NCBI RefSeq assembly: GCF_002298975.1
Contig: NZ_DBMV01000045.1
Coordinates: forward strand, 1-64,000
Length of the DNA: 64,000 nucleotides
Direction of reading: 5' to 3'
Source of the DNA: Ralstonia sp. UBA689
GTDB taxonomy: Bacteria; Pseudomonadota; Gammaproteobacteria; Burkholderiales; Burkholderiaceae
A model generated the notes under the pieces. It had not been told where the DNA came from, made no database searches, and saw only the letters and a program-made list of their open reading frames with translations. Made by a program: the position numbers and the translations under genes. Shown here piece by piece: positions 1 through 6,660 of the stretch (within the stretch, counting starts at the first letter, position 1; every line of letters starts with the position of its first letter).

Positions 1-410
1 AGGGCATCCGCCTGAATGGCGGCGGGTCGGAGGTGGAGATTAAGCCGGAGGGTGTTTTTATCTACACCAAGGGACAGCACCTGGTGCATGCGGCCAATCA
101 CCAAGGGCTCGGGCCAATCAACAAGCCGCTCAAGATGCCGATCACCAACATCATGGATGCGAAGGTGGCCGAGCACTTTGTGCTGATGGAGCACTCGGGT
201 TGGGTGCTGCCGCAGCAGCGCTATCGCATCACGCTCGACGATGGCCAGGTCATCGAGGGCACGACCTCCGATCGCGGCGAAACGTCGTTAGTCATGAGCG
301 ACAGCCTGCGTATCGCCGTTTTGGAGTTGCTGCGCAAAGACGGTTCGTTATTGTCGGCATTGCACGCGACCGTGGTCACGACTGCGAACGGGAAAGGGGC
401 ACCTACCTAA
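1..410 (+). CDS. vgrG: VgrG (T6SS spike) C-terminal tail, 5' truncated by window
   Basis: The reading frame is open from the first bases and ends with TAA at 408-410. It begins GIRLNGGGSEVEIKPEGVFI, the repeated beta-strand pattern found at the end of the VgrG needle. It continues into a tail with QRYRITLDDGQVIEG and a following GET, typical of the transthyretin-like extensions that VgrG proteins use to load cargo. VgrG forms the trimeric tip of the type VI secretion spike. The gene runs in the same direction as the candidate effector and immunity genes downstream, which fits a vgrG-linked cargo cluster. A strong ribosome-binding sequence (GGAGG, 411-415) follows the stop, but the frame it serves ends after 25 codons, another sign that the next stretch is decayed. 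The family call is from memory of VgrG sequences; the N-terminal part is outside the window. Confidence 0.85.
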   Translation, partial: GIRLNGGGSEVEIKPEGVFIYTKGQHLVHAANHQGLGPINKPLKMPITNIMDAKVAEHFVLMEHSGWVLPQQRYRITLDDGQVIEGTTSDRGETSLVMSDSLRIAVLELLRKDGSLLSALHATVVTTANGKGAPT

Positions 411-439
411 GGAGGAACCACATGAGTGAAGTGTGTGGG

Positions 440-738
440 CCATCCAGACGCACTCCAGCGTGCCCGCGCGCAAGCGATGGATTTTCTTCAGTATGTTGAT
501 ATGGAGGTCCCCCAATTGAAAACGATGCGAAGGTGGCCGAGCCGGTCCCGTGTTATTGCGATCACGCGGAACCGCCCTGGAAGAACAACGCACTTGTGTG
601 TGTCGATAGGGCGGTGCCTTACCGTGAAGCTCCGTCGAATAGGTATTGCTTTGCTTGTGATCTGGCTGGCCGTGTTCGCCAGCTGGGGTCTCAATTGTCT
701 GGCGCAGACGCGGTCGGTCGCCAAGGTCAAGGAGGCCA
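440..738 (+). pseudogene. Remnant of the 3' end of an effector gene like the one at 1004-2236
   Basis: This stretch aligns base by base with about 1917-2228, the last part of the intact effector gene. Shared landmarks are the GCCCGCGC...GCA segment, the CCCCAATTGA stretch, GTGTTATTGCGAT, and GTTCGCCAG...TGTCTGGC near the end. Read in the effector frame it gives MAEPVPCYCDHAEPP, against VAEPVRCYCDYTERP in the intact protein. Nothing matching the first 300 residues of the effector precedes it; it sits 30 bases after vgrG. At about 715-740 it runs into a second copy of the vgrG tail. It is best read as a scar of recombination or cassette replacement in the cargo region. Confidence 0.7.
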
Positions 739-1007
739 CGTTCGTCGATCAAATTGTGTTGGTGGAGGGGGGCTCCGGCTGGAGGTTGCCTCATCAGCGC
801 TATCGCATTAAGGTCGATGACGGTCAGGTCATCGAAGGCAAGAGCAACGATCTCGGCGAGACTGTGGTGATCAGGACCGACCAACCGCGCAGCGCTACGC
901 TGGAGATGCTGCGCGAGAACGGTTCGCTGATATCGGTGTTGCCCGTAGTCGTGGGCAAGAGAAATGCGGACAGCAAAGGGGCACAGGCCAAGGGAGTCAC
1001 CGAATGA
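624..1007 (+). CDS. Chimeric ORF: signal-peptide-like segment joined to a second VgrG-tail (transthyretin-like) domain
   Basis: The open frame extends from 426. A GTG start at 624 gives a compact 127-residue protein starting MKLRRIGIALLVIWLAVF, with a positive n-region, a hydrophobic core and a plausible cleavage site after NCLA. The rest (FVDQIVLVE..., LPHQRYRIKVDDGQVIEG, GET) is clearly homologous to the tail of the VgrG ending at 410. The hydrophobic segment comes from reading the old effector 3' end in another frame. The ORF ends in TGA and overlaps the effector ATG at 1004 by four bases, so translation could be coupled. It may be only an accident of the duplication scar; whether it is expressed is unknown. 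The start is a choice: ATG codons at 426, 501 and 525 are also in frame. Confidence 0.4.
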   Translation: MKLRRIGIALLVIWLAVFASWGLNCLAQTRSVAKVKEATFVDQIVLVEGGSGWRLPHQRYRIKVDDGQVIEGKSNDLGETVVIRTDQPRSATLEMLRENGSLISVLPVVVGKRNADSKGAQAKGVTE

Positions 1008-2236
1008 GCGGGGTTCGCAAACACAAGGTTGGGCTGCACGAGATGCCCATCCACGACAAGGCGCAGCCCACCAGCGCTGGGTCCGTGCCGCAGTACGCCA
1101 TATGTCTACCCGACCCATGGGGCATGCGGTACTCGGAAGCCGATCCTAAGCGAAAAGGTGACCTGATGTATCCGGTGGCTCGCGACTATGCCAAAGCCTT
1201 GCATGATGTGCTGATCAATCAGGTGCAGTGGGGAGCGGCCTATTTTGGGCCGCCGAGCTCTGAACCCAAGTTGAAGCTGCAATGGCCGATTGATAAGGAT
1301 GCGAGCAGACAGTTGACCGACTTGGTGACGCCCGTTGTACAGGCGGCGCTGACCTACCCATCAGCGGGCTTTGGGATTCCAGATAGCGTCGTGCCAGTCA
1401 ACATGGGGGTAAAGCCGCCCGACCCCAACAGGCCTGGGCTGCAGGGGGTGTTCTCTCCCAATACGTGGAGCCTGCTTCTGAGCGCTGAACAGCTTGCGCC
1501 GCTATTCCACATTGAGACCGTGGGTGCAGCCGAGAGCGGTAATCGGTACGAACAGATGGGGCCCTTGAGAGTATTTGCAGATACTTTGTATCACGAAGCG
1601 CGGCACTGTCAGCAGTGGTTCTGGGCCTTCGCCATGGTGCAGCAGTACCCGGACAATTTCCCGACTCTGCCTAACATTGGCCAATGGCCGGAGGCGTTAT
1701 CCGGAGGGACACCTGAATCGAACGCAATTAGTCCAGAGCCTGATCAAGCGTACGCAGTGATCAAACTGGCGGCACAGCAGATGATCCCGGCCGAGCCGAC
1801 TGCGCTCGCCAGCTTTAAGCGCATGGCACTGGGCTTGTACGTCTATACGCTCAATCTGTGGCGGCATGCCCCAAATGGCTATCGTCCGCCCTACCTGCTT
1901 GATGCGGCCGCCCTGGAAGATGAGTTTCAACGCGCCCGCGCATTGGCAGTGCATCTGCTGCAAAACGTTGGCATAGGAGGCACCCCAATTGATATTGATG
2001 CGATGGTGGCGGAACCGGTCCGGTGTTATTGCGATTACACGGAACGGCCCTGGGAGAACGACGCTTTTGCGTGCGGCGAGATGGCAGCCGCATACTGGGA
2101 CGCAGAGCTTGGGCTGGCGCTCAAGACGTATACGGCGGGCCAGTGCAGCCATGCTTATGAGCTGGCTGATCGTGCTCGCCAGTTGGAGTCCCGCATGTCT
2201 GGCACAGGCGCAGCCAAGCCAGAAGGAGGGCACTGA
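1004..2236 (+). CDS. Candidate T6SS cargo effector with HExxH zinc-metallopeptidase motif
   Basis: This 410-residue protein is encoded directly after the vgrG-tail genes. I do not recognise the whole family, but residues 193-203 read DTLYHEARHCQ, with H197, E198 and H201 forming the HExxH zinc-binding motif of zincin proteases. The third ligand is not obvious. No signal peptide or membrane segment is seen, as expected for a T6SS cargo. The C-terminal third (CYCDYTERPW, AYELADRARQLESRMSG) is the part also present as a decayed copy at 440-738. Two candidate immunity genes follow. Toxicity, substrate and secretion are inferred from motif and context. A protein of unknown function carrying the motif by chance remains possible. 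Confidence 0.6.
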   Translation: MSGVRKHKVGLHEMPIHDKAQPTSAGSVPQYAICLPDPWGMRYSEADPKRKGDLMYPVARDYAKALHDVLINQVQWGAAYFGPPSSEPKLKLQWPIDKDASRQLTDLVTPVVQAALTYPSAGFGIPDSVVPVNMGVKPPDPNRPGLQGVFSPNTWSLLLSAEQLAPLFHIETVGAAESGNRYEQMGPLRVFADTLYHEARHCQQWFWAFAMVQQYPDNFPTLPNIGQWPEALSGGTPESNAISPEPDQAYAVIKLAAQQMIPAEPTALASFKRMALGLYVYTLNLWRHAPNGYRPPYLLDAAALEDEFQRARALAVHLLQNVGIGGTPIDIDAMVAEPVRCYCDYTERPWENDAFACGEMAAAYWDAELGLALKTYTAGQCSHAYELADRARQLESRMSGTGAAKPEGGH

Positions 2237-2237
2237 G
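2109..2237 (+). other. Possible out-of-frame signal peptide for the immunity gene, inside the effector 3' end
   Basis: In the frame of the 2238 gene, this segment of the effector reads arginine-rich (RSRRIRRAS), then hydrophobic from 2151 (MLMSWLIVLASWSPACLAQA). That is the layout of a Sec signal peptide ending in an AQA cleavage motif. Possible starts are TTG at 2109 and ATG at 2151 or 2157. The decayed copy at 624-708 keeps the same pattern (RRI, W-L-x-V-x-A-S-W, C-L-A-Q) in the same relative frame. Homology of the two DNA copies alone could explain the likeness. Confidence 0.35.
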
Positions 2238-3059
2238 ATGCCGTCCGTTACTGCAACTCGGATGATGGCCGAGGCCCAGCAGGCCCAATTGATCGAGTTC
2301 GTGCGCATTGGGCTGCAGTGGATGGCCGGGCAGTTGTCGTTCGATGTGGTGGTCCAGCGGTTTGGGCAGCCGAAGAAATATGAGCAGCCAAACAATATCG
2401 AGTACGTCTTCTACCTACCAGACATGTCTGTCGAGTTCCAATTCGACAAGCTGAATCTAATTAACGGTAAGCCGCGCCTCAAAGGCTTCAAACTGGAGGT
2501 GGATGCGAACGTATACACGAATATCCCCTATACGACATGGGACAGTCTGGGGATGGTTCGGGCTGAGCCGGAGGTTTTCTTTGACCCAACCGGCCGACGC
2601 GATGTTTCTGGCTGGGACCCCAAAAACTACGCTGCCTTCAAATACCGTCTGCCGATGCCACCCGATTCCCCCTTCACTGTCAGCGCTCGCTTTAGTTACC
2701 TGGGCGAATGGGTGAATGAATACGGTGATGCCACGCTGAACAACTTCCGGAATGCGATCAATCTGCGTGACCTGAGCATCGGTCGTTACTACCTGACGCC
2801 AGATGACCTACAAAAGCGCCAGCAGGCCAAGCGCCAGAAGTACGGCGAGATGCGCTTGTGCACCGGAATGATCTGTCCTGAAACGGCAATTTGGGAAGGC
2901 TGGACCCCCGGCGGCCTGACCGACAAGAGTGTCGTCTGGGCTGGACAGATGTTTCCGCGCGCCAGAACGATCCCGCTGCATATCCAGAGTTGGTCACCAT
3001 CGGTCGATGCGCTGTGGATGTGGCATGGCCCCTACAGTCCAGACAAGCCCTTGGGCTAG
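2238..3059 (+). CDS. Candidate immunity protein, CPxT-motif family
   Basis: The ATG at 2238 lies two bases after the effector stop and has an AGAAGGAGGG ribosome-binding sequence, giving 273 residues. I do not recognise a named domain. The C-terminal part contains CTGMICPETAIWEGW, a CPxT-x-W motif that recurs several times in the next gene, so the two are probably related. Position right behind a putative toxin suggests an immunity role. The same frame stays open upstream to 1989 inside the effector gene. There it encodes RSRRIRRAS followed by MLMSWLIVLASW and an AQA site, which looks like a signal peptide. Which start is used decides whether the protein is cytoplasmic or periplasmic. Confidence 0.55.
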   Translation: MPSVTATRMMAEAQQAQLIEFVRIGLQWMAGQLSFDVVVQRFGQPKKYEQPNNIEYVFYLPDMSVEFQFDKLNLINGKPRLKGFKLEVDANVYTNIPYTTWDSLGMVRAEPEVFFDPTGRRDVSGWDPKNYAAFKYRLPMPPDSPFTVSARFSYLGEWVNEYGDATLNNFRNAINLRDLSIGRYYLTPDDLQKRQQAKRQKYGEMRLCTGMICPETAIWEGWTPGGLTDKSVVWAGQMFPRARTIPLHIQSWSPSVDALWMWHGPYSPDKPLG

Positions 3060-3138
3060 GGGACACCGCGCCGGCGGCGGTGGGCCACGCCGTGCCGGAC
3101 AACAGCCACACCGAGCAGCAACGTTAAGGAAGACCGGG

Positions 3139-4518
3139 ATGCCAACTTTTACCTACGTGGCGGGACGCAACGACCACGCAGCGCGCGACCGCGCGTTCTA
3201 CCTGCTCAAGAAGTACACGAGCGCGACGCTGCTGCGCCGCGCGATCGACCTGTATGCGGAATTCGTGCGCGACTTCGAGAGTGCAATCAAGCGTCCCGAG
3301 AATGTGTACATCAACCTGAATGGCCAGCCGATTGATTTCGGTGAGGATTTGGAGCGCTTCCTGCGCTTCCTGCAGCCGATGGAGTATGCGCGGCCGCTGC
3401 TGACCGATCCCGCGCGCCGGCCGGAGGGCTTTGCGCTGTTGCGCGATGCGATCGACTTCAGCAGCTTTATCTGGGGGCGGCGCTATGAGGAATACGGGGC
3501 CGGTGAGCTGGGCTCCTTATTCTACAAATTGGGGTATCGATGGGACAAGACAGAATCTGTTGATGCATTTGGAAAAGCCGCGTTATCTGCCTCCTTGATC
3601 TCGGTTGCGCTGACAACCATCAACAAGGCAGCGATTCTCTATTTGGGCGATCAGCATGATGCACGGTCCGTTAAGCGTTGGACCTACGAGAGCATCTTCT
3701 TTGATGATCTTCCGCTCAACCGAATCCCGCGAATCGTATTTCCCGATCAACTGCCAGCGTGCCCGCCAATGAACGAAGAAAGCGATGGGCAGGTGTGGAG
3801 TGGTGAGACGATCCCGGTGACGGGCATCTGGGAGCCGTGGGCGGTAGACCCGAAAGTGGGTGCACGGTGCCCGAACTACTACCTGGCGGGGGATGTGGCG
3901 AGCCAGTACCAGTTTGAGGGCACGGACACGCTGGAGGACGTGCGCTGGCGGCTGATCTGGAAGGACACGCGCTACGCGAACGGGGGGATTCCGAGCGAGG
4001 AAGACGATTATTTCGCGCCGGAGCAGCAGGCGGTGATGGGCGGGCGCATGCGGTCCGCTTATCCGGGCCAGCCGTGCCCCGAGAGCGGCGAATGGTATGC
4101 GCCGCACTTGAAGCTGCGGCAGCGGGTGCAGGCCGGTGCGCCCATGCCGGGGCCGGAAACGAGCCGATCAGGCAACGGGGTTGTGTGGTATCTGCGGATT
4201 GTGGAGCCGGAGCTGGTTCCCGAGCCGGAAGAAGACGTGATCGCGAAGCTTGGCTACAACCCGGTCGTAGAGCCACCGCCCATCTATTGCAAGACGCGGG
4301 AGATTTGTCCGAAGACCGGGCAGTGGATTCCGATCGTGCCGCAGGATATCGCGCAATATGAAGCGCTGACGCGCCCCGAGAGAGGGCTGACGAGGCCGCT
4401 GTATGTGAAGGCGGGCGCGCCGATGCCGCCGTTCGGTGCCTATACGAAGGAGGACGAGGCACGGATCGTGTGGAAGTGGATTGGCGAGAACGGCGAATAC
4501 GGTGGCTGGAAGAGCTAA
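3139..4518 (+). CDS. Candidate second immunity protein, Imm71/Imm72-like, with repeated CPxTGxW motifs
   Basis: The frame is open from 2929, but the ATG at 3139, preceded by AAGGAAG, gives a sensible 459-residue protein clear of the previous gene. The N-terminus (FYLLKKYTS...RAIDLYAEFV) resembles immunity proteins of the Imm71/Imm72 type found beside T6SS effectors; this is from memory and unconfirmed. The C-terminal half contains repeated short motifs: IPVTGIWEPW, PCPESGEWY and ICPKTGQWIP, matching CPETAIW in the preceding gene. No signal peptide or membrane helix is seen. Two adjacent immunity-like genes behind one effector may reflect past cassette turnover, or may act on different toxins. 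Confidence 0.55.
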   Translation: MPTFTYVAGRNDHAARDRAFYLLKKYTSATLLRRAIDLYAEFVRDFESAIKRPENVYINLNGQPIDFGEDLERFLRFLQPMEYARPLLTDPARRPEGFALLRDAIDFSSFIWGRRYEEYGAGELGSLFYKLGYRWDKTESVDAFGKAALSASLISVALTTINKAAILYLGDQHDARSVKRWTYESIFFDDLPLNRIPRIVFPDQLPACPPMNEESDGQVWSGETIPVTGIWEPWAVDPKVGARCPNYYLAGDVASQYQFEGTDTLEDVRWRLIWKDTRYANGGIPSEEDDYFAPEQQAVMGGRMRSAYPGQPCPESGEWYAPHLKLRQRVQAGAPMPGPETSRSGNGVVWYLRIVEPELVPEPEEDVIAKLGYNPVVEPPPIYCKTREICPKTGQWIPIVPQDIAQYEALTRPERGLTRPLYVKAGAPMPPFGAYTKEDEARIVWKWIGENGEYGGWKS

Positions 4519-4918
4519 GGCGATGGCGTTGGATAGGACTGGCCCCGGCAGATCACCTACCGCAAGCAGTCTGAAGCGCATGGCGGTGGGGTTGTATTCA
4601 AGCATCCATAGCTCCGAAGCCGGCACCACTTCCTCGCCGGCACTCACCGCCGACAGGCTCCCGTCTTGGTGCAGCTTGCGCCTGCGGCGCCCTTGCTTGC
4701 ACGGTTGTACGAGGGGGCGAGTTCTTGCAGCCTGGGTTGCCTATACCGTCACCTTGCCGGCATGACGATGTTTGAAGCAGTCCAGTCCGATACCGGTCCC
4801 GGACGAGAGTGTTGATCGCGCGCTCGCCTGGCTTCTCGCCGCCCCAGGTGATCCCTTCCTCCTTCCCCTTAGGCCTGGGGCATTTTTTTTGTTTGGCAGA
4901 CAACCCTCTGGAGCCGAT
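4519..4918 (+). other. Intergenic stretch before PAAR, no supported gene
   Basis: Short open frames occur on both strands, but none has a convincing start, ribosome-binding site or recognisable domain. The end of the stretch holds a C4/G4 hairpin followed by eight T residues (4865-4890) and the ribosome-binding GGAG (4910-4913) of the PAAR gene. The rest may be decayed cargo sequence, but I cannot assign it. Confidence 0.5.
4865..4890 (+). terminator. Weak terminator-like hairpin with T-run
   Basis: CCCC (4865-4868) and GGGG (4877-4880) can pair around an eight-base loop, followed by CA and eight T residues. The four-base stem is short, so termination between the immunity genes and PAAR is only possible. 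Confidence 0.3.
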
Positions 4919-5169
4919 ATGAAGGACTCGCACGGCCGAGAGACGGCCCGCCTGGGCGACGCCACCGACCACGGTGGCGAGATCATCGAAGCCGCAGCGG
5001 ATCTGTCACACCTCGGTATCCGGGTTGCGCTGGACGGCCACCTCGTCAGGTGCCCGAAGTGCAAGGGCACGTTCCCCACCTTGCCACTGGCAGCCGAACC
5101 CACCACGGCCGACGCGTGGCCTATCTCGGCGACAAGACCGCCTGCGGCGCCACGTTCGTGCGCGCCTGA
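4919..5169 (+). pseudogene. PAAR-domain T6SS tip protein, single-base frameshift
   Basis: The ATG at 4919 follows GGAG and opens a typical PAAR protein: LGDATDHGGEI, VALDGHLVRCPKCKGTFP. PAAR proteins cap the VgrG spike and bind a metal at the tip. After TTCCCC (5072-5077) the frame is lost. Shifting back one base gives HLATGSRTHHGRRVAYLGDK and then TACGATFVRA before TGA at 5167-5169, exactly the expected second half. Adding one C to the C4 run restores an intact protein of about 83 residues. This may be a true mutation, a slippage site in a homopolymer, or a sequencing error. It is placed correctly for the vgrG cluster. Confidence 0.75.
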
Positions 5170-5200
5170 TACCGATTCTTCTCCCACCACGGGACCCGTC

Positions 5201-5596
5201 ATGTTCAACCCGATTCAATCGCGCACGCTGGCTATTGCCGGCGCGGCGCTGCCAACGTTTGGCATGGCAGCCGCGCCGGTGCTGGTGCCGGTCAAGCTCG
5301 CCGAGCGCGAAGCTCGGGCTTCCGAGCAAAAAGATTCGATTGGTCGGAGCTTGGAGAATCGACCGCCGTGCTCTGAGGTCGGGATACCGAGCTTTTCGCT
5401 CGAAGCGCCGGGCTCAAGGCTCCAGGGGCGAAGCGCGGGAGGTGCAAAAAGTCGAGCCCAGACGCTGGAACGCCACTTGCTGACCACGGGCGCCCGTGCT
5501 GTGCGTTGCAACGTCCGCCCCAAAAACAACGAGCCCGGCACTAGCTTGTCCACAGATGCCGGGGCAATGCGAAAACGCATGAGCGACTTCGCCTGA
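5201..5596 (+). CDS. Hypothetical protein downstream of PAAR, possibly decayed
   Basis: An ATG at 5201 opens 131 residues. The N-terminus (MFNPIQSRTLAIAGAALPTF, then GMAAAPVLVPV) looks like a signal peptide or membrane anchor; the remainder is low in recognisable structure and basic. The last quarter lies in a repeat that recurs at 6157-6227, so the natural end of the gene may have been replaced. The ribosome-binding site is weak. The gene may be the stump of a membrane protein once linked to PAAR. Confidence 0.3.
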   Translation: MFNPIQSRTLAIAGAALPTFGMAAAPVLVPVKLAEREARASEQKDSIGRSLENRPPCSEVGIPSFSLEAPGSRLQGRSAGGAKSRAQTLERHLLTTGARAVRCNVRPKNNEPGTSLSTDAGAMRKRMSDFA

Positions 5597-5604
5597 TTGG
5601 CCCT
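5533..5604. repeat. Dispersed ~72-bp repeat, copy A
   Basis: The sequence from GCCCGGCACTAG to GATTGGCCC matches 6157-6227 at almost every position, including GATGCCGGGGC and GAGCGACTTCGC. The two copies lie in the same orientation about 620 bases apart, flanking the small repeat-protein gene. Confidence 0.75.
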
Positions 5605-5670
5605 TCCAGAGACGGTGCCTGCTTATGTTGCCGCACGACTTTTCAGCAAGCGCGAAAGCACCGTCTTCAC

Positions 5671-5964
5671 TTATTTTGATTGACTCCCTTCCGTGTACGG
5701 GTCGCGTTTGACCTGTTTGGCGCCTTCCGTATAGGGGTCGCGCTTGGCATGCTTGCCCCCTTCCCAGTACGGGTCGCGTTTGCTCTGGTTGGCTCCTTCG
5801 GTATAGGGATCGCGTTTGTCCTGTTTAGCTCCTTCGGTATAGGGATCGAATTTGCCGGCCCTTTCACTGCCGCTATAAGGAGGTTCCGGCTTGCTCTGTG
5901 CGTAGGCTGCCGCAGAGGTCGTTGCTGCGACAACGAGCACCGTCATGATGAGTTTCCTATTCAT
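5671..5964 (-). CDS. Small secreted protein of five 12-residue repeats (RDPYTEGAKQxK)
   Basis: Starting at the ATG ending at 5964, preceded on the minus strand by GGGAGC, the product has 97 residues. MNRKLIMTVLVVAATTSAAA is a clear signal peptide, with cleavage after AYA. From residue 39 the mature protein is a tandem array: FDPYTEGAKQDK, RDPYTEGANQSK, RDPYWEGGKHAK, RDPYTEGAKQVK, RDPYTEGSQSK. The units are highly charged, alternating basic and acidic, and lack cysteines. I do not recognise a functional family. A secreted, probably extended or disordered periplasmic protein is likely. The gene stands alone. Confidence 0.7.
   Translation of the reverse strand: MNRKLIMTVLVVAATTSAAAYAQSKPEPPYSGSERAGKFDPYTEGAKQDKRDPYTEGANQSKRDPYWEGGKHAKRDPYTEGAKQVKRDPYTEGSQSK
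5674..5850 (-). repeat. Coding tandem repeat, 36-bp unit, five copies
   Basis: These bases encode residues 39-97 of the small secreted protein. The core GGTCGCGTTT or its variant recurs every 36 bases. Copy number could vary between strains by slippage. Confidence 0.75.
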
Positions 5965-6156
5965 CGTTTGCTCCCATGTTTGGTCAGACGACCAACAATC
6001 CAGATTGGCCCGAGACCCACTCCATCGCATTCATCTAGGTCCAGAGGCAATCGCCGCCTGCACCAAATAAAGTCTAGTAATCCAGCGGGCTTTACCGTTG
6101 ACGGTGGTCAAGGCTCGACGGCCTCGACGGCCGCCAGCGCAGGCAAGGACGTGGTT

Positions 6157-6227
6157 GCCCGGCGCTGAGCTGTCCGCAGATGCCGGGGCGATGCAAAAAC
6201 GCACGAGCGACTTCGCTTCATTGGCCC
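6157..6227. repeat. Dispersed ~72-bp repeat, copy B
   Basis: Direct-orientation partner of 5533-5604. Differences are mostly single substitutions (GGCGATGCAAAAAC against GGCAATGCGAAAAC) and one gap near the start. Confidence 0.75.
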
Positions 6228-6426
6228 TCTCAGCGCGCGGTCGGGCTGGCGCAAAAATTGCGCATCGATCCGCCAGAACACATGTTTCAGCCGAAAGGGC
6301 GGGAGGCAGCCCACGAAGGTATGTGGGCCTGGGGCTGGATACCCGGCGTGGCATGCTCTGCGGCTTCTTTGCGGCGCACAAATGGGCCTGTGCCGGTCAT
6401 GTCGTTCAGTTAGGTGATTCGGATTG

Positions 6427-6524
6427 ATCCCGTCGTCCCTGCGCAGGGTAGGGGGCCAGCGGTTACCCGCGTGAAAGGCCCGAAGACGCTGGATTCCCGC
6501 CGCCTGCGCGGGAACGACAACACC
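6427..6524. repeat. Short inverted-repeat element, REP/MITE-like
   Basis: The ends are near-complementary: GTCGTCCCTGCGCAGG at the left and CCTGCGCGGGAACGAC at the right, with GCTGGATTCCCGCC internal. Elements with GGATTCCCGC and GCGGGAACGAC ends are common non-coding repeats in proteobacterial genomes. No transposase is inside. It could fold into RNA structure in the narG leader region. Confidence 0.55.
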
Positions 6525-6660
6525 GGCTTTGCTGAGCGGCATCAGGCCTGTGCCTGGGGTTTGGGAGGCTGCGGCCCGGCGTGTAAGCAGAAGTTTACAT
6601 ATCCCAATTCTCTTCCTTTAATGGACAACGCTTGCCAATGCAAACCAGCAAGGGGTGTCC

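Larger units (their letters stand above)
5965..6654. other. Intergenic region upstream of narG with repeats
   Basis: About 690 bases without a supported gene. It contains the second 72-bp repeat (6157-6227) and an inverted-repeat element (6427-6524). Before narG, from about 6580, the sequence is AT-richer (GTTTACATATCCC, CTTTAATGG), suitable for a promoter. I looked for an FNR site (TTGAT-N4-ATCAA) and found no clear match, nor a convincing sigma-70 pair. Confidence 0.5.

Noticed and set aside
422..499. 25-codon frame behind a good ribosome-binding site after vgrG
   Set aside because: Too short, no conserved sequence; it is the start of the decayed effector copy.
4168..4647. 159-residue minus-strand frame over the end of the second immunity gene
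   Set aside because: It lies mostly opposite a coding gene and has no recognisable domain.
6540..6660. FNR or NarL binding sites expected before narG
   Set aside because: I found no convincing TTGAT-N4-ATCAA or NarL heptamer pair by eye.
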